A DNA stretch of 64,000 nucleotides from Limnobacter sp. 130 (GCF_902506325.1 NZ_LR732328.1:310001-374000); one strand, 5' to 3'; counted from the first letter of the stretch, positions 25,993 to 36,479 are shown. Program-made: numbers and translations. The notes: generated by a model from the letters alone, not told the origin.

Positions 25993-26624
25993 TCACACTG
26001 GCCCTGTCCAAGGGACGTATTTTTGAAGAAACACTGCCCCTGCTCGAGAAAGCAGGTGTTGTGCCGTCTGAAGACCCTGAAAAATCGCGCAAGCTGATTA
26101 TCGGCACCAACCGTGCCGACGTTCAAATCATCATTGTGCGCGCAACCGATGTGCCCACTTATGTGCAGCATGGCGCTGCTGACCTGGGGGTAGCCGGAAA
26201 AGATGTTCTTATTGAGCATTCTGGCGCAGGCTTGTACCAGCCGCTGGATTTGAATATTGCCAAATGCCGCCTGTGTGTGGCTGCGCCCGAGGGCTTCGAC
26301 TACGCCAGCGCCGTGAAGCAGGGCGCACGTTTGCGCATTGCCACCAAATATGTGAACAGCGCCCGTGAACATTTTGCCAATCGTGGTGTGCATGTTGACT
26401 TGATCAAGCTGTACGGTTCCATGGAACTGGCACCGCTGGTGGGCCTGGCCGACGCCATTGTGGATTTGGTCAGCACGGGCTCAACCCTGCGCGCCAACAA
26501 GCTGGTTGAGGTTGAAGAAATTTGCGAAATTTCCTCCCGATTGGTAGTGAACCAAGCGGCATTGAAAATGAAGTACGAGGCTTTGCAGCCAATTCTGGAT
26601 GTGTTTACCCAAGCAGCAGCGTGA
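25989..26624 (+). CDS. hisG: ATP phosphoribosyltransferase, short catalytic form HisG
   Basis: First enzyme of histidine synthesis, joining ATP and PRPP. At 211 residues it is the HisG-S form, lacking the C-terminal ACT regulatory domain, so activity should need the HisZ regulatory subunit, which is not in this window. Motifs include [30 protein letters not shown] and the PRPP-binding [14 protein letters not shown]. Confidence 0.96.
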   Translation: MITLALSKGRIFEETLPLLEKAGVVPSEDPEKSRKLIIGTNRADVQIIIVRATDVPTYVQHGAADLGVAGKDVLIEHSGAGLYQPLDLNIAKCRLCVAAPEGFDYASAVKQGARLRIATKYVNSAREHFANRGVHVDLIKLYGSMELAPLVGLADAIVDLVSTGSTLRANKLVEVEEICEISSRLVVNQAALKMKYEALQPILDVFTQAAA

Positions 26625-26644
26625 ATTTTTAAAGGTAGTAAAAA

Positions 26645-27967
26645 ATGTCTTCCCAAATTCGTCGATTGTCTACAGAAGAAGCCAACTTTGCCGAGCAGTT
26701 CCGTGCATTGCTCGCCTATGAAGAACAACGCGATCCCCATGTGGAAGGCGCAGTGGCCGATATTATTCATGCCGTGCGCAAGCGCGGCGATGAAGCCTTG
26801 CTGGAACTCACCGAGAAATTTGACCGTGTGAAGGTCGGCAGCGCTGCTGAACTGGAAATTGGGCAAGACGAGTTGAAGCAGGCTTTTGACACACTCGATT
26901 CTGCCCAGCGCGAGGCCCTGAAAGTGGCCGCACAGCGCGTGCGTGCATTTCACGAGCGTCAGGTTGCAGAAAGCTGGGAATTCACCGAGGCTGATGGCAC
27001 TCGCTTGGGCCAGCGTGTAACGCCCCTGGATCGCGCGGGCCTGTATGTGCCCGGTGGCAAGGCGGCTTACCCGTCTTCCGTGCTCATGAACGCCGTGCCC
27101 GCGAAAGTGGCGGGCGTAAAAGAAGTGATCATGGTGGTGCCCACGCCCAGTGGTGTGAGAAATCAAATGGTGTTGGCTGCTGCTCACCTGGCGGGTGTAG
27201 ACCGTGTGTTCACCATTGGTGGCGCACAGGCTGTGGCTGCGCTTGCCTATGGCACACAGACCGTGCCGCGCGTGGATAAAATTGTGGGCCCTGGCAACGC
27301 GTATGTGGCCGAGGCCAAGCGCCGTGTGTTTGGCGCGGTCGGCATCGACATGATTGCAGGGCCTTCTGAAATATTGGTGATTTGCGATGGCAGCACGAAT
27401 GCCGACTGGATCGCCATGGACTTGTTCAGCCAGGCTGAGCACGATGAAATGGCGCAGTCCATTTTGTTGAGTCCCAGCAAGGAATTCCTCGACAACGTGC
27501 AGGCCAGTATCAAGCGCCTGATGGACACCATGCCACGCGCCACCGTTATTGCTACATCGCTTAAAAACCGCGGTGCACTCATTCAAGTGCGCGACATGGA
27601 TGAAGCCTGTGAGTTGAGCAATCAAATTGCCCCAGAACACCTGGAGTTGAGCGTGCAAGACCCCGACGCGTGGGTGGGTAAGTTGCGGCACGCCGGTGCC
27701 ATTTTCATGGGTCCCTACAGCAGTGAATCGCTAGGCGATTACTGTGCAGGCCCCAACCACGTGTTGCCCACAGCAGGCACCGCCCGTTTCAGCTCGCCCT
27801 TGGGTGTTTACGATTTCCAGAAGCGCAGCAGTATTATTTTTGCCAGCCGTGAAGGTGCAAGCACCTTGGGTGAAGTGGCCGCTGAATTGGCCTATGGCGA
27901 AGGCTTGCCTGCACACGCGCGTTCTGCGGAGTACCGTGTTGGCCCCAAGTTCCGAAAGGCGGATTGA
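26645..27967 (+). CDS. hisD: Histidinol dehydrogenase
   Basis: NAD-dependent zinc enzyme for the last two steps of histidine synthesis. The 440 residues include [15 protein letters not shown], the HisD signature [15 protein letters not shown], Zn ligands in QAEHDE and the catalytic region [14 protein letters not shown]-rich leader with no strong ribosome site (AAAGGTAGTAAAA) precedes the ATG. The stop is 7 bp before hisC. Confidence 0.97.
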   Translation: MSSQIRRLSTEEANFAEQFRALLAYEEQRDPHVEGAVADIIHAVRKRGDEALLELTEKFDRVKVGSAAELEIGQDELKQAFDTLDSAQREALKVAAQRVRAFHERQVAESWEFTEADGTRLGQRVTPLDRAGLYVPGGKAAYPSSVLMNAVPAKVAGVKEVIMVVPTPSGVRNQMVLAAAHLAGVDRVFTIGGAQAVAALAYGTQTVPRVDKIVGPGNAYVAEAKRRVFGAVGIDMIAGPSEILVICDGSTNADWIAMDLFSQAEHDEMAQSILLSPSKEFLDNVQASIKRLMDTMPRATVIATSLKNRGALIQVRDMDEACELSNQIAPEHLELSVQDPDAWVGKLRHAGAIFMGPYSSESLGDYCAGPNHVLPTAGTARFSSPLGVYDFQKRSSIIFASREGASTLGEVAAELAYGEGLPAHARSAEYRVGPKFRKAD

Positions 27968-27974
27968 GCGCACC

Positions 27975-29075
27975 ATGAGTCTTCTTCAAAAAACGATTCG
28001 TGCCGACGTGCAGGCCACCCAAGCCTACGTGGTGGCGCCCTCGGCTGGCATGTTGAAACTTGATGCCATGGAAAATCCGCAGGGCATGCCTGCTGCTTTG
28101 CTGGATGAACTTGCACAGCAGTTGAAAACTGCTGAACTGAACCGTTACCCAGCACCCAAAGCTTTGGATCTTGAGGCCGCTTTGCGCGCTTGTACGGCCA
28201 TTCCCAAGGCGGCCCACGTGTTGTTTGGCAATGGTTCGGATGAATTGATTGATCTCATCATTCGGGCCTGTTGCATGCCCGGCGACGCAGTTTTGTCGCC
28301 CGTGCCCACTTTCGTGATGTATGCCGTGTACAGCCAGTGGAGCCATGCCCGCTTTGTGGGCGTAGACCTGAATGCTGATTTCAGCCTCAACATGCCCGCC
28401 ATGTTGAAAGCCATTGCCACCAACCAGCCCAAAGTGGTGTTTTTGGCTTACCCCAATAACCCCACGGGGGTGGCGCTGCGCGAAGCCGAAATTGTGCAAA
28501 TTATCGAAGCAACGCCTGGCTTGGTGGTGGTCGATGAGGCGTACGAAGCGTTTGCAGATGCCTCGTTCATGGCGAGAGTCCTCGAGTTTCCAAATGTATT
28601 GGTGCTGCGCACTTTCTCCAAGCTGGGCCTGGCCGGTGCCCGTTTGGGCTACGCCGTGGCCAGCCCTGCCTGGGTTGAGCAAATCGACAAAGTGCGCCCG
28701 CCCTACAATGTCAACGTGCTCACGCGCATTGCGGTGCAGTTTGCACTAGAGCACTTTGATGCCTTCGCGGCACAGGCCGCCATGCTTTGCGAACAGCGCA
28801 ATGTGTTGGCCGAGGCACTGAGAAATCTGAAAACAAGCAGCGGCGACGTTGAAGTGTTTGATTCTTACGCCAATTTTGTACTTTTCCGCGTCCCGAATGC
28901 GCTTGAAGTCTTTGATGCCCTGAAAAACAAGGGTATCTTGGTGAAATATGTGGGCAAGGCCCACCCCTTGCTCCAAAACTGCTTGCGCGTGACCGTGAGC
29001 ACAGAACAAGAGAATCAGCAGTTTTTGGTGGCTGTGCAAGAATCCATCGACGAAGTGGCCGCGAAGGCCGCATAA
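27975..29075 (+). CDS. hisC: Histidinol-phosphate aminotransferase
   Basis: PLP enzyme converting imidazole-acetol phosphate to histidinol phosphate. The 366-residue product starts at ATG 27975 (MSLLQKTIRADV); the frame is open further upstream inside hisD, but only this start gives a normal length. Key segments: LDAMENP, FGNGSDELIDLI, YPNNPTGV, VVDEAYEAF and the PLP-lysine in TFSKLGLAGARLGY. Confidence 0.96.
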   Translation: MSLLQKTIRADVQATQAYVVAPSAGMLKLDAMENPQGMPAALLDELAQQLKTAELNRYPAPKALDLEAALRACTAIPKAAHVLFGNGSDELIDLIIRACCMPGDAVLSPVPTFVMYAVYSQWSHARFVGVDLNADFSLNMPAMLKAIATNQPKVVFLAYPNNPTGVALREAEIVQIIEATPGLVVVDEAYEAFADASFMARVLEFPNVLVLRTFSKLGLAGARLGYAVASPAWVEQIDKVRPPYNVNVLTRIAVQFALEHFDAFAAQAAMLCEQRNVLAEALRNLKTSSGDVEVFDSYANFVLFRVPNALEVFDALKNKGILVKYVGKAHPLLQNCLRVTVSTEQENQQFLVAVQESIDEVAAKAA

Positions 29076-29088
29076 CTTTTAGACAATC

Positions 29089-29676
29089 ATGAGAACCGCA
29101 GAAGTTACCCGCAATACCCTGGAAACCCAGATCACCGTCAAAATCAATCTGGATGGGACAGGTGAACGCCACCTCGACACCGGTGTGCCGTTTTTGGACC
29201 ACATGCTGGAACAAATTTCGCGCCACGGCCTGTTCGACTTGCATATTGTGGCCAAGGGTGACTTGCACATTGATGCACACCACACCGTGGAAGACACTGG
29301 CATTACCTTGGGCATGGCATTCACCAAAGCTTTGGGTGACAAAAAAGGAATCGTTCGTTACGGCCATAGCTATGTGCCGTTGGACGAAGCCCTGTCACGT
29401 GTGGTGATCGATCTTTCTGGTCGCCCTGGTTTGCATCAGGACATTCCGTTCACGCGTGCCAGCATTGGTGCATTTGATGTGGATCTTGTGTTTGAATTTT
29501 TCCAGGGCTTTGTGAACCATGCCCTGTGTACCTTGCACATCGACAACCTGAAGGGTGTGAATTCACACCACCAGTGCGAAACCGTGTTCAAGGCCTTTGG
29601 TCGTGCCTTGCGCATGGCGGTGGCCATTGATGAACGTCAGCAGGGTGCCATTCCGAGTACCAAAGGTGCTTTGTGA
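29089..29676 (+). CDS. hisB: Imidazoleglycerol-phosphate dehydratase
   Basis: Monofunctional dehydratase (195 aa), without the phosphatase domain of the enterobacterial fusion. Two metal-binding His clusters are present: [11 protein letters not shown] with [11 protein letters not shown], and the C-terminal [17 protein letters not shown]. The last codons overlap the hisH start (GTGA at 29673-29676). Confidence 0.97.
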   Translation: MRTAEVTRNTLETQITVKINLDGTGERHLDTGVPFLDHMLEQISRHGLFDLHIVAKGDLHIDAHHTVEDTGITLGMAFTKALGDKKGIVRYGHSYVPLDEALSRVVIDLSGRPGLHQDIPFTRASIGAFDVDLVFEFFQGFVNHALCTLHIDNLKGVNSHHQCETVFKAFGRALRMAVAIDERQQGAIPSTKGAL

Positions 29677-30305
29677 GTCTAGTTGCCGTTGTTGATTACG
29701 GCATGGGTAACTTGCGTTCGGTGGCCCAAGCCTTGCAGCATGTAAAGCTCGACAATCAGGAAATTCAGATCACCGACGATCCCGCCGTAATCGACCGGGC
29801 CAGTCGTGTTGTATTGCCAGGTCAGGGTGCCATGCCCGATTGCATGAAAGCCCTGCGCGAATCAGGCTTGATGGACGCGGTGTACCGCACTGCCGAATCA
29901 AAACCTTTGTTTGGCGTGTGTGTTGGCGAGCAAATGATGATGGAGCGCAGTGCCGAAGGGCCTGCAGACTGTCTTTCCCTGTTTCCTGGTGATGTGGTGA
30001 AGTTTGATCCCAGGCTAACGGTGGAGTGCGGATTGAAAGTGCCACACATGGGCTGGAACCAAGTGAATCAGCGCGTGAAGCATCCCATGTGGGAAGGCAT
30101 TGAGAATGGTGCCTGGTTCTATTTTGTACACAGCTATCACGTCAACCCCTTGAATCCGGAACACGTTGCAGGTGAAACTGACTACGGTGTTCGCTTTACC
30201 TGCGCCATTGCACGGGATAACATCTTTGCAACACAGTTTCATCCTGAAAAAAGTGCGGAGGACGGCCTAAGGTTGTATTCCAACTTTTTGAGATGGAACC
30301 CCTGA
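29673..30305 (+). CDS. hisH: Imidazole glycerol phosphate synthase, glutaminase subunit HisH
   Basis: Class I glutamine amidotransferase that feeds ammonia to HisF. It starts with GTG overlapping the hisB stop. The nucleophile Cys is in [10 protein letters not shown], the oxyanion segment is PHMGWN, and the His-Glu pair is in TQFHPEKS. The length is 210 aa. Confidence 0.96.
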   Translation: MSLVAVVDYGMGNLRSVAQALQHVKLDNQEIQITDDPAVIDRASRVVLPGQGAMPDCMKALRESGLMDAVYRTAESKPLFGVCVGEQMMMERSAEGPADCLSLFPGDVVKFDPRLTVECGLKVPHMGWNQVNQRVKHPMWEGIENGAWFYFVHSYHVNPLNPEHVAGETDYGVRFTCAIARDNIFATQFHPEKSAEDGLRLYSNFLRWNP

Positions 30306-30357
30306 TTTTTTATCGATCATTTTTTTCACCCACTTGAATAGTTAACAACACAGTCTC

Positions 30358-31107
30358 ATGTTACTCATTCCAGCAATCGACCTGAAAGACGGTCAGTGTG
30401 TTCGCCTGAAGCAAGGCAATATGGACGATGCCACCATTTTCTCGGCAGACCCGGTCGAAATGGCCATGAAATGGGTACAAAGCGGCGCACGCCGCCTGCA
30501 CCTGGTCGACCTGAATGGCGCGATCGCGGGCAAGCCCGTGAATGAGGGCGTCATCATCGACATTCTTGACGCGGTGGGTGGGGCAATCCCCGTTCAGCTT
30601 GGCGGTGGTATTCGAGACCTCGACACCATTGAGCGTTACCTCGATGACGGTTTGAGCTATGTGATTATTGGCACAGCCGCGGTGAAGAACCCTGGCTTCC
30701 TGCACGATGCTTGCGGTGCTTTCCCCGGACAAATTATTGTGGGTCTGGACGCCAAAGACGGCAAAGTGGCCACCGATGGCTGGAGCAAAATTTCCGGACA
30801 CGACGTGGTTGATCTGGCCAAGAAATACGAAGGCTACGGCGTAGAGGCCATTATTTACACTGACATTGGCCGTGACGGCATGCTCGGTGGCGTGAATATC
30901 GAAGCAACCGTGCGCTTGGCCAATGCATTGACCATTCCGGTAATTGCCAGCGGCGGCATTACCAATCTGGACGATGTGAAACTGCTGTGCGGCGTTGAGC
31001 ACGAAGGTGTAATGGGTGCCATCTGTGGGCGCTCGATTTACGAAGGCACGCTGGATTTCGCAAAAGGCCAGGCTTTGGCCGATGAATTGAACGGAAAGTC
31101 CTACTAA
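30358..31107 (+). CDS. hisA: ProFAR isomerase HisA
   Basis: (Beta/alpha)8-barrel isomerase acting on phosphoribosylformimino-AICAR phosphate. The 249 residues show the half-barrel repeats [18 protein letters not shown] and [14 protein letters not shown], phosphate site [12 protein letters not shown], and catalytic Asp in PAIDLKDG. The 52-bp gap before it is T-rich without a stem; the stop overlaps hisF as TAATG. Confidence 0.97.
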   Translation: MLLIPAIDLKDGQCVRLKQGNMDDATIFSADPVEMAMKWVQSGARRLHLVDLNGAIAGKPVNEGVIIDILDAVGGAIPVQLGGGIRDLDTIERYLDDGLSYVIIGTAAVKNPGFLHDACGAFPGQIIVGLDAKDGKVATDGWSKISGHDVVDLAKKYEGYGVEAIIYTDIGRDGMLGGVNIEATVRLANALTIPVIASGGITNLDDVKLLCGVEHEGVMGAICGRSIYEGTLDFAKGQALADELNGKSY

Positions 31108-31871
31108 TGCTTGCAAGCCGTATCATTCCCTGCCTCGATGTAACTGCGGGCCGGGTGGTCAAGGGTGTCAATTTTGTTGAGTTGCGAGACGCGGGGGACC
31201 CCGTTGAAATCGCACGCCGATACGATGATCAGGGTGCCGACGAGCTGACTTTTCTGGACATCACGGCATCATCGGATGACCGTGACCTGATTTTGCACGT
31301 CATCGAATCTGTGGCTAGTCAAGTGTTCATTCCTTTGACGGTGGGCGGCGGTGTGCGCAAGGTCGAGGACGTGCGCAGGCTATTGAACGCAGGTGCCGAC
31401 AAAATCAGCATCAATACCTCTGCGGTCACCAACCCCGAGTTGGTGGCTGAGGCTGCGACCAAGTACGGTTCGCAATGCATTGTGGTGGCCATTGATGCCA
31501 AAGCAAAAAGCAATGGCGAGCCCGGCTGGGAGGTGTATACCCATGGTGGTCGCAAACCCACCGGCCTGGATGCCGTTGAGTGGGCGCGCAAAATGCAGGC
31601 GCTGGGCGCCGGGGAACTGCTGTTGACCAGCATGGACCGCGACGGCACCAAAATCGGATTTAACCTTGAGTTGACTCGTGCGGTGTCGGATGCGGTCACC
31701 ATTCCGGTGATTGCCAGTGGCGGTGTGGGTAACCTGGATCACCTTGTCGACGGTGTGATCAAAGGCAAGGCCAGTGCAGTGTTGGCCGCCAGCATTTTTC
31801 ACTATGGTGAATACACGGTACAACAGGCCAAAGCCCACATGGCCAAGGCTGGTATTACTGTTCGGCTGTAA
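31107..31871 (+). CDS. hisF: Imidazole glycerol phosphate synthase, cyclase subunit HisF
   Basis: Cyclase barrel that uses HisH-derived ammonia to form IGP and AICAR. Signature segments are [46 protein letters not shown] and [12 protein letters not shown]. The length is 254 aa. The ATG shares one base with the hisA stop. Confidence 0.97.
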   Translation: MLASRIIPCLDVTAGRVVKGVNFVELRDAGDPVEIARRYDDQGADELTFLDITASSDDRDLILHVIESVASQVFIPLTVGGGVRKVEDVRRLLNAGADKISINTSAVTNPELVAEAATKYGSQCIVVAIDAKAKSNGEPGWEVYTHGGRKPTGLDAVEWARKMQALGAGELLLTSMDRDGTKIGFNLELTRAVSDAVTIPVIASGGVGNLDHLVDGVIKGKASAVLAASIFHYGEYTVQQAKAHMAKAGITVRL

Positions 31872-31883
31872 AGGGGCCATGCC

Positions 31884-32309
31884 ATGAGCAAAGATGTAGT
31901 GATCACCGAGAACTGGCTGGACAGTGTCGGTTTTGATGACAAGGGTTTGGTCAATGTGGTGGCGCAAGACCATGCGTCCAAGCGCGTACTGATGGTGGCC
32001 TGGATGAACCGCGAGGCCTTGGAAATTACTGTCAACACGGGTTTTGCAACGTATTTTTCACGTTCGCGCGGTAAGCTCTGGCACAAAGGTGAAGAATCGG
32101 GCAACCAGCAAAGGGTCAAGGAAATTCGCCTGGATTGTGATGGCGACGTACTGGTGCTGATGGTTGAGCAAGTGGGTGGCATCGCCTGTCACACAGGTCG
32201 TGAAAGCTGCTTTTATTACGCGCTGGAAGGTGCTCAAGGTGAAAGGCCCAAGTGGGTTGCCAAAGACCCTGTGTTGAAAAACCCTTCCGACATGTACGGA
32301 AAAAAATAA
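31884..32309 (+). CDS. hisI: Phosphoribosyl-AMP cyclohydrolase
   Basis: Zinc-dependent hydrolase opening the purine ring of PR-AMP. The 141 residues contain [28 protein letters not shown] and metal ligands in [13 protein letters not shown] (family DCDxD) with [10 protein letters not shown]. It is separate from hisE, as in most betaproteobacteria. 13 bp separate the two. Confidence 0.96.
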   Translation: MSKDVVITENWLDSVGFDDKGLVNVVAQDHASKRVLMVAWMNREALEITVNTGFATYFSRSRGKLWHKGEESGNQQRVKEIRLDCDGDVLVLMVEQVGGIACHTGRESCFYYALEGAQGERPKWVAKDPVLKNPSDMYGKK

Positions 32310-32322
32310 GGAATGAACAGGC

Positions 32323-32661
32323 ATGGCTGACCTTGAAAAAGCGTCTGGAGATTTGCTCGAACGTCTAACGCGGGTGTTGGAAGAGCGTAAGCAAGGCAAC
32401 CCCGAGCAGTCGTATGTGGCGAAGTTGCACCACAAAGGGCAAGATGCAATTCTGAAAAAGATTGGCGAGGAGTCCTGTGAGCTGGTCATGGCTTCTAAAG
32501 ACCAGAACCCCGACAAAGTGATCGCCGAAACGGCTGACTTGTGGTTTCACAGCATGGTATTGCTGGGCTGGCACGGGCTTCAGGCCTCGGATGTGCTGGC
32601 TGAACTTGATCGTCGCATGGGTTTGTCGGGCTTGGTCGAAAAGGCCAATCGACCCAAGTAA
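32323..32661 (+). CDS. hisE: Phosphoribosyl-ATP diphosphatase
   Basis: Removes pyrophosphate from PR-ATP. The 112-residue alpha-helical MazG-like fold shows [15 protein letters not shown] and the downstream [13 protein letters not shown], containing the acidic metal-binding residues. It is the last recognisable his gene in the operon. Confidence 0.95.
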   Translation: MADLEKASGDLLERLTRVLEERKQGNPEQSYVAKLHHKGQDAILKKIGEESCELVMASKDQNPDKVIAETADLWFHSMVLLGWHGLQASDVLAELDRRMGLSGLVEKANRPK

Positions 32662-32683
32662 AAATACGCAAAAGGGACAAGAC

Positions 32684-33040
32684 ATGTCAGATTGTATTTT
32701 CTGCAAAATCATCGCTGGGGAAATCCCTAGCAGAAAAGTATATGAAGACGAGGATATCCTCGCGTTTCACGACATCAAACCTGCTGCGCCTGTGCACTTT
32801 TTAATTATTCCTAAAAAGCACATTCCCACGCTGACTGATGCCTCTGAGGAGGATATTCCTGTCATGGGAAAAATCATGACAATTGCTGGAAAACTGGCAA
32901 AGCAAGAAGGGTGTAACGATGGTTTCCGAACCATTGTCAACACGGGAAGGGTAGGTTGCCAAGAGGTGTATCATGTTCATGTACACATTCTTGGTTCAGA
33001 TAAGCCATTGGGCGTCATGCTTGGCATGCCAGCCTTGTAA
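32684..33040 (+). CDS. HIT-family nucleotide hydrolase (HinT-like)
   Basis: Purine nucleoside phosphoramidase-type protein, 118 aa, starting at ATG 32684 (MSDCIFCKIIAGEIPS). The histidine triad is YHVHVHILG preceded by GCQEV. N-terminal CxxC (CIFC) is common in bacterial HIT proteins. It is 22 bp after hisE and 35 bp before tatA; this his-HIT-tat order is typical of betaproteobacteria. Confidence 0.94.
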   Translation: MSDCIFCKIIAGEIPSRKVYEDEDILAFHDIKPAAPVHFLIIPKKHIPTLTDASEEDIPVMGKIMTIAGKLAKQEGCNDGFRTIVNTGRVGCQEVYHVHVHILGSDKPLGVMLGMPAL

Positions 33041-33075
33041 CTGATCAAGATTCAGACACAAATCAGGAGTAGATT

Positions 33076-33312
33076 ATGGGTTCATTTAGCATTTGGCACT
33101 GGGTAATCGTGCTGGTTATCGTGATGTTGGTGTTCGGCACCAAGAAGCTGCGCAATATCGGCTCGGACTTGGGCGGAGCGGTCAAGGGTTTCAAAGACGG
33201 CATGAAAGAAGCCGGTACGGAAGGCGAGCAAAATGCAGCCAAGCTGGCCGATGGCAATGCCAAGAAGTCCGATACGATCGACGTAGAAGCGAAAGAGAAA
33301 TCTTCCAGCTAA
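33076..33312 (+). CDS. tatA: Sec-independent translocase subunit TatA
   Basis: Pore-forming subunit for export of folded proteins. The 78 residues have the N-terminal helix [18 protein letters not shown], the hinge [14 protein letters not shown] and an amphipathic helix [14 protein letters not shown], then a charged tail. The Rieske protein encoded at 36625 is a probable Tat substrate. Confidence 0.95.
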   Translation: MGSFSIWHWVIVLVIVMLVFGTKKLRNIGSDLGGAVKGFKDGMKEAGTEGEQNAAKLADGNAKKSDTIDVEAKEKSSS

Positions 33313-33336
33313 TTTCCCTTTTTTGCGGCGTGCAGC

Positions 33337-33762
33337 ATGTTCGACATTGCGTTCTCGGAAATGCTTATCATCGCAGTGATCGCGCTGCTGGTGATAGGTC
33401 CTGAAAAATTACCCAAAGTGGCCAAAACCGTTGGCCACTTGTTGGGCAAAGCCCAGCGTTACGTCAGTGACGTCAAGTCTGAAATCAATCGGGAAATGGA
33501 AATTGATGAGTTGCGCAAGTTGCAGGCAGAAATGCAAACTGCTGCGCGCAAAGTAGAAGGCGACGTTCAAACCACGCTTCGGGATACTGAATCTGATTTG
33601 AACAAATCGGTGAAGTCCATTGAAGATGACATCGCCGAACTGGAAAGCAGCAAACTGGCTGCTGAGACCACCAAGTCATCCACAACACAGTCACCTGTCA
33701 AGGCGGCAGATCCAGCGCCAGAGCATGCCGTGGGACCCGCTCCCAAGGTCGAGGCCAAATAA
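33337..33762 (+). CDS. tatB: Sec-independent translocase subunit TatB
   Basis: Receptor-complex subunit, 141 aa. It opens [26 protein letters not shown], the typical TatB helix and hinge with Glu8, followed by a long amphipathic/coiled region (about 25-105) and an Ala/Pro-rich tail. Lies between tatA and tatC with gaps of 24 and 15 bp. Confidence 0.95.
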   Translation: MFDIAFSEMLIIAVIALLVIGPEKLPKVAKTVGHLLGKAQRYVSDVKSEINREMEIDELRKLQAEMQTAARKVEGDVQTTLRDTESDLNKSVKSIEDDIAELESSKLAAETTKSSTTQSPVKAADPAPEHAVGPAPKVEAK

Positions 33763-33777
33763 CAAGGTGCACGGGTA

Positions 33778-34515
33778 ATGAGTCAGCAAGAAAATTTTGT
33801 CAGTCACCTTGTAGAGCTGCGCGACCGTTTGTTGCGCGCTGTAATCGGGTTTTTGATTGTGTTTGTGGCCTTGATGGCCTACCCAGGCGCGGCCTACATT
33901 TTTGATTTATTGGCCTTGCCGATTCAAAGTGCATTGCCCGAAGGTACCAAGATGATCGCCACTGGCGTGATCACCCCCTTCATGGTGCCGGTTAAGTTGA
34001 CCGCCATGGTGGCATTTGTCATTTCGCTGCCTATATTGCTTTACCAGGCTTGGTCTTTTATTGCGCCGGGTTTGTACCTGCACGAGAAAAAAATGGCCTT
34101 GCCCATTATTTTCTCCAGTACCGTGCTTTTTTTGCTGGGCATCGCGTTTTGTCACTTCATCGTGTTTGGCAAGGTATTCGCCTTCATTAACGACTTTGCG
34201 CCTCAAAGCATCACGCCCGCGCCAGATATCGAGGCCTACATGAGCTTTGTACTGACCATGTTCATGGCCTTCGGCATGACGTTTGAAGTGCCGATTGTGG
34301 TGGTTGTACTGGTGTATCTGGGCGTGGTTACCGTTGAGAAACTGGCGGAAGTGCGCGGATATGTCATTGTGGCTGCATTTGTAATTGCGGCCATTGTGAC
34401 CCCGCCCGACGTGATGTCCCAGTTGTTTCTGGCAATTCCCATTTGCATACTGTACGAAGTGGGCATTTTGTTTGCCAAGGTGATTGGCAAACAGCGTCAG
34501 CAAATTATGGAATAA
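33778..34515 (+). CDS. tatC: Sec-independent translocase subunit TatC
   Basis: Six-helix membrane protein that recognises twin-arginine signal peptides. The N-terminal SHLVELRDRLLRA and the loop segment FIAPGLYLHEKK are the family signatures; the YMSFVLTMFMAFGMTFEVPIV region completes the fold. The length is 245 aa. A compact terminator follows the stop. Confidence 0.96.
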   Translation: MSQQENFVSHLVELRDRLLRAVIGFLIVFVALMAYPGAAYIFDLLALPIQSALPEGTKMIATGVITPFMVPVKLTAMVAFVISLPILLYQAWSFIAPGLYLHEKKMALPIIFSSTVLFLLGIAFCHFIVFGKVFAFINDFAPQSITPAPDIEAYMSFVLTMFMAFGMTFEVPIVVVVLVYLGVVTVEKLAEVRGYVIVAAFVIAAIVTPPDVMSQLFLAIPICILYEVGILFAKVIGKQRQQIME

Positions 34516-34516
34516 A

Positions 34517-34541
34517 CCGGGTACGAACAGCCCGGTTTTTT
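34517..34541 (+). terminator. Terminator after tatC
   Basis: CCGGG (34517-34521) pairs with CCCGG (34531-34535) around a 9-base loop and is followed by TTTTTT. It ends the murA-his-tat strand and reaches into the last codon of the opposing htrA-like gene, so it may serve both strands. Confidence 0.65.
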
Positions 34542-35694
34542 ACCGTCGTTTCAGGAAGTCACCGGGCTTGGGTCGAACACCAATCTCAATTGTGATGCTT
34601 TCTTTCTTGCCATCCCGCAATAGCTCTACCGATTTTTTCTCACCGGGCGCATAGGCCGCAATCTGGTTCAACATCTGCGTGGTGTCAGTAATCTTTTTGT
34701 CGTCCAGTTTCAACAGAATATCGCCCACCTTCAGGCCCGCTTTGTCTGCGGGGCCATCTTTCACAATGCCGGCAATAATGACACCGTCTTTTTGAGGCAG
34801 GTCGAACGCTGAGGCCAGTTCTTCAGTGATGTTTTGCTGTTCTACGCCAATGTAGCCGCGAGTTACCGTGCCTGTGCGTACGATCTGATTCAGCACACCC
34901 TGCACGGTTTTTGCAGGAATGGCAAAGCCGATACCCAAAGAGCCGCCAGAGCGACTGTAAATGGCCGTGTTGATGCCCAGGAGGTTGCCCGCAGTGTCCA
35001 CCAGCGCGCCGCCCGAGTTACCCGGGTTGATTGCCGCATCGGTTTGGATGAAGTTCTCAAAGGTGTTGATGCCCACGTGGTTGCGACCCAAGGCACTCAC
35101 AATTCCCATGGTCACGGTTTGGCCCACACCGAAAGGGTTGCCCATGGCCAGCACAACATCGCCCACCCTGACTGCCTCTTCGGCCGCAAATTTCAGGCTG
35201 GGCAGGTTGTCGAGTTTGATTCGAAGTACTGCCAGATCGGTTTCCGGGTCGGTTCCTACCAGCTCGGCTTTGGTGGTTCGGCCGTCGTTCAGGCTGACTT
35301 CGATTTCATCGGCCGCCTCAACCACGTGCTGGTTGGTCACAATCAGCCCTTCGCTGTTGACGATCACACCCGAACCCAGGCTGGAAGCCTGCTGTTCTTC
35401 TTCAAACTGTTCTTCAAGTTCATCCCCGAAAAACTTCCGGATTTCCGGGTCTTCGAAAAAAGGGTGTTTGGGCATGTTGTTGGCCCGTTTGCTGGTGAAA
35501 ATGTTCACCACCGCGGGCATGGCCTTGTCCACGGCTTCCCGGTAGCCGACAACGCCTTGTGGTTGGGCGGTTTGGTAAGCCGGCTTTTGAAGCCAGTTGG
35601 GCGTCCATTCAGGGCGCAGTACTTCGGTGATGAAATACAATGCAAGAAGTACGGTTAAGGCCTGAGCGAAGGTCAGCCAGAGTTTTTTCAACAT
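34540..35694 (-). CDS. Membrane-anchored HtrA/DegS-like serine protease
   Basis: Periplasmic stress protease of 384 residues with one N-terminal transmembrane anchor (about 5-24, LWLTFAQALTVLLALYFITE), a trypsin-like domain and a single PDZ domain. Catalytic triad segments are TNQHVVEA (His), DPETDLAVLRI (Asp) and NPGNSGGALVD (Ser). PDZ spans about 280-375 (GYIGVEQQNITEELA; GLKVGDILLKLDDKKI). Anchor plus one PDZ resembles DegS, though specificity is unknown. The ATG at 35694 matches the family N-terminus. Divergent from nif3 with 32 bp between starts. Confidence 0.92.
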   Translation of the reverse strand: MLKKLWLTFAQALTVLLALYFITEVLRPEWTPNWLQKPAYQTAQPQGVVGYREAVDKAMPAVVNIFTSKRANNMPKHPFFEDPEIRKFFGDELEEQFEEEQQASSLGSGVIVNSEGLIVTNQHVVEAADEIEVSLNDGRTTKAELVGTDPETDLAVLRIKLDNLPSLKFAAEEAVRVGDVVLAMGNPFGVGQTVTMGIVSALGRNHVGINTFENFIQTDAAINPGNSGGALVDTAGNLLGINTAIYSRSGGSLGIGFAIPAKTVQGVLNQIVRTGTVTRGYIGVEQQNITEELASAFDLPQKDGVIIAGIVKDGPADKAGLKVGDILLKLDDKKITDTTQMLNQIAAYAPGEKKSVELLRDGKKESITIEIGVRPKPGDFLKRR

Positions 35695-35726
35695 ATCAAG
35701 AATGCAGGGGTGCGCCGTTGGCTTCA

Positions 35727-36479
35727 GTGGATCGGAATGTGCTGGAACATGACTTGCGGGAATTGCTGGATCAGGCTCGCATGTCAGATTATTGCCCAAA
35801 TGGTCTCCAGTTGGAAGGCAGGCCCCAGATTCAACGGGTTCTGACGGGGGTTACAGCCTCGAAAGCGCTTATTGAGCTGGCCGTTGAGTTAAATGCTGAC
35901 GCCGTTTTGGTACACCATGGCCTGATGTGGAAAGGCGATCCGCAAGTGATCACGGGCTTTCGCAAAGAGCGCCTGCAGTTGGCTCTGGCCCATGGCCTGA
36001 ATGTATTTGCTTACCATTTGCCGCTGGATAAGCACCCGGAGTTGGGTAACAACGCCCAGCTCGGGAAAATGCTCGGTTGGCCCAGTACGCGTGTGGTGGG
36101 TGACAAAGGACTGATTCACATGGGTGATCTACCTTCGCCCCAGCCTTTGAAAGAATTGGTGGGTCGGGTGTGCAGCGTGCTGGGGCATCATGTTCAAGTT
36201 GAGGGAAACGACGATCCGGAACGGTTGGTCAGTACGGTGGCTTGGTGTACGGGCGGCGCGCCGGGATATGTCGAGGAGGCTGCATTACAGGGGGCAGACC
36301 TGTACCTGACCGGGGAGCTGTCGGAACCGGCTGTTCATGTGGCACGCGAATGCAATGTCAGCTTGTTGGGGGCAGGCCACCATGCAACGGAACGATGTGG
36401 CGTGAAGGCCTTGGGCGAATGGATTGCACAGCGCTACGGTATTGAAGTGATTTTCCGGGATTTGTTTGTTGCTGTTTAG
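35727..36479 (+). CDS. Nif3-like dinuclear metal centre protein
   Basis: NIF3/YbgI-family protein, a hexameric toroid binding two metals; proposed as a GTP cyclohydrolase-like enzyme or metal chaperone, function unsettled. The 250 residues contain MSDYCPNGLQLEGR, VLVHHGLMWKG, VFAYHLPLDKHPELGNN and GHHATERCGVKALGEW, which hold the metal ligands. The start is GTG at 35727 (VDRNVLEHDL), chosen by family alignment; no ribosome site is clear. Confidence 0.88.
   Translation: MDRNVLEHDLRELLDQARMSDYCPNGLQLEGRPQIQRVLTGVTASKALIELAVELNADAVLVHHGLMWKGDPQVITGFRKERLQLALAHGLNVFAYHLPLDKHPELGNNAQLGKMLGWPSTRVVGDKGLIHMGDLPSPQPLKELVGRVCSVLGHHVQVEGNDDPERLVSTVAWCTGGAPGYVEEAALQGADLYLTGELSEPAVHVARECNVSLLGAGHHATERCGVKALGEWIAQRYGIEVIFRDLFVAV

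Noticed and set aside
26300-27691. 463-codon minus-strand frame opposite hisG-hisD
   Set aside because: It lies opposite two conserved enzymes, has no recognisable motif, and is a codon-bias shadow.
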